A DNA stretch of 64,000 nucleotides from Bacillus cereus (lineage in GTDB: Bacteria > Bacillota > Bacilli > Bacillales > Bacillaceae_G): contig NZ_NUOT01000074.1 of NCBI RefSeq assembly GCF_002584535.1, positions 1-64,000 on the forward strand, given 5' to 3'. Both the position numbers and the translations under genes were made by a program. Below are positions 62,684 through 64,000 of this stretch, piece by piece (positions within the stretch are counted from its first letter, which is position 1; the number at the start of each line of letters is the position of its first letter). Under the pieces are notes generated by a model, which saw nothing but the letters and a program-made list of their open reading frames with translations, made no database searches and was not told the DNA's origin.

Positions 62684-64000
62684 TTAAACTAAGCTATACG
62701 CACGCTTTGTTTCTTCATGAAACTCATTTGTATCGTATTTATGCTCTACATAAATTTGATGCCATACCATAAACGCAAGTACTGTCCAAATTTTACGGCT
62801 ATAATCACCTTTATCCGCACAGTGTGCTTCCAGTAAGTTTAATACGTACTGTTTGTCGATTAAATGCTCTGTTTTACTTTCTTTAATAATATTAACAGCC
62901 CAATCATGCATTTCATCTTTTAACCAGTGACGAATTGGTACTGGGAAGCCTAGCTTTTTGCGATCTAATACATGATCTGGAACGATTCCTCGCACTGCTT
63001 CGCGTAAAATTGCTTTTGTTGTCCCATTTGCAATTTTTAATTCTGTTGGAATTTTAGACGCAACGTCAAACACTTCTTTATCTAAGAACGGTACACGAAG
63101 TTCTAATGAATTTGCCATCGTCATTTTATCAGCTTTTAATAAAATGTCGCCACGTAGCCATGTAAACATGTCGATATATTGCATTTTGCTAACATCGTCA
63201 TAATCCTTAATTTCATTGTACAATGGTTTCGTGATATCCATATAGTTTACACTTTCATTGTAATACTTCATTAGCTCAGCTTTTTCTTCTTCACGGAAGA
63301 TTTTCGCATTACCATAGTAACGTTCTTCAATTGGTGTACATCCACGCTCTAAGAAGCTTTTCCCTTTAAATCCTTCTTTAAGCGCACCACTTAATGCTTT
63401 TAAAACGCTTTTCCCTGGAGTAGGGATGTAAGAGAACATTTTTAAAGAATTTGGCTCGCGATAAATGTTATATCCACCAAACAGCTCGTCTGCACCTTCA
63501 CCAGAAAGAACTACTGTTACATGCTTACGAGCTTCCTTTGCAACGAAGTACAATGGTACAGCAGCTGGATCAGCTAAAGGATCGTCCATGTGCCAAATGA
63601 TTTTTGGGAATTCATTCATGAATTCTTTTGCTGTAATGAAGACACTATGGTTTGTTACACCTAGTTTTTCTGCAGTTTCTTTTGCAACATCAACTTCACT
63701 GAAGCCGCGGCGTTCGAAACCAACAGAGAATGTTAAAAGGTTTGGATTCATTTCTCTTGCAATAGAAGCAATGATAGATGAATCAATACCACCAGATAAG
63801 AATGAACCTACTGGTACGTCACTACGCATATGCACTTTTACAGAATCGTACAATACATCACGAATCGCTTGAATGTGCTCCTCTTTTGTTGCACTTGAAG
63901 CATTGAAATACGGTTTCCAGTAACGATGAATTTCCATTTCTTTACCGATTTCTTTTACGAAATAATGACCAGGTTCAATTTTATTAATATCAACAGTTAG
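62684..64000 (-). CDS. asnB: asparagine synthetase (glutamine-hydrolysing), 3' part
   Basis: The last 439 codons are visible; the frame is open to the window edge (KIEPGHYFVKEIGKE... precedes MEIHRYWKP), so the glutaminase half lies outside and the ATG at 63937 is internal. The synthetase domain has the PP-loop SGGIDSS and GEGADELFGGY. It makes asparagine from aspartate with ATP and glutamine. It is similar to B. subtilis AsnB and AsnO; which one cannot be decided. Confidence 0.93.
   Translation of the reverse strand, partial: LTVDINKIEPGHYFVKEIGKEMEIHRYWKPYFNASSATKEEHIQAIRDVLYDSVKVHMRSDVPVGSFLSGGIDSSIIASIAREMNPNLLTFSVGFERRGFSEVDVAKETAEKLGVTNHSVFITAKEFMNEFPKIIWHMDDPLADPAAVPLYFVAKEARKHVTVVLSGEGADELFGGYNIYREPNSLKMFSYIPTPGKSVLKALSGALKEGFKGKSFLERGCTPIEERYYGNAKIFREEEKAELMKYYNESVNYMDITKPLYNEIKDYDDVSKMQYIDMFTWLRGDILLKADKMTMANSLELRVPFLDKEVFDVASKIPTELKIANGTTKAILREAVRGIVPDHVLDRKKLGFPVPIRHWLKDEMHDWAVNIIKESKTEHLIDKQYVLNLLEAHCADKGDYSRKIWTVLAFMVWHQIYVEHKYDTNEFHEETKRAYSLV

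Overview
The window looks like a chromosomal segment of a Bacillus cereus group bacterium (B. cereus, B. thuringiensis or a close relative). It is AT-rich, has strong Shine-Dalgarno sites and many TTG/GTG starts. It carries clear orthologs of Bacillus genes (spo0M, racA, kamA-yodPQRST, yozD, yozE, yokU, yueI, yhcYZ, yhdA, srtC with its LPNTA substrate). No rRNA, tRNA or CRISPR array was seen. All assignments come from reading the sequence; no database search was run.

Layout. 1-7.5 kb is an accessory or decaying region: a frameshifted TnpB (IS200/IS605) gene cut by the window edge, a repetitive DUF6944-like protein, several unlabelled gene remnants, an intact orphan Cyt-type cytolysin-like gene, the basI-srtC (class D sortase) pair, a tyrosine-recombinase fragment, a thioredoxin-like gene, and a DUF4176 remnant abutting a dispersed repeat. 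7.7-13 kb holds a cation exporter, a YodM-like PAP2 phosphatase, a three-gene operon (Arg/Ser/Tyr repeat protein, Ser/Thr kinase, spo0M), and yozD, yodN and yozE. 12.9-21.1 kb is the lysine-catabolic kam locus, all on the minus strand: yodT-S-R-Q-P, a sigma-54 activator, a sigma-54 promoter, kamA and yokU. 22-32 kb has a PucR-type regulator, an MsmX/UgpC-type ATPase, a YjcZ-type spore peptide, a DUF4397 protein, an orphan histidine kinase, yueI, a CNNM/CBS protein, racA, and hcp with an Fnr-type site.

32-36 kb carries a McrB/McrC-like pair. 36-47 kb is mostly housekeeping: an amino-acid permease, an OpuC/EgtU-like ABC transporter, a YdcF-like protein, a VOC protein, yhdA, yhcYZ, a broken Hsp20 gene and a Nudix hydrolase. 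47.4-56.8 kb is the most unusual part. A nicotinamidase-like gene appears split, its 3' part at 47.45 kb and its 5' part at 56.4-56.8 kb. Between them lie a second McrBC-like cassette with a third coiled-coil protein, two direct copies of a ~115-bp sequence, a thermonuclease remnant, a broken ISXO2/IS1595-type transposase and a second isochorismatase-fold hydrolase. 57-64 kb returns to ordinary genes: a lipoprotein, a nitroreductase, a D-amino-acid aminotransferase, a Fur-linked siderophore-binding lipoprotein, a SH3b amidase, a GNAT enzyme and the 3' part of asparagine synthetase.

How the parts fit. The kam locus makes a lysine-to-beta-lysine-to-acetylated-intermediate route controlled by sigma-54. 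Sporulation or cell-surface genes recur (srtC/basI, spo0M, racA, yjcZ, the CwlC-like amidase). The two related McrBC-like systems 12 kb apart, one inside a disrupted gene and bracketed by repeats, suggest a site that has gained defence genes.
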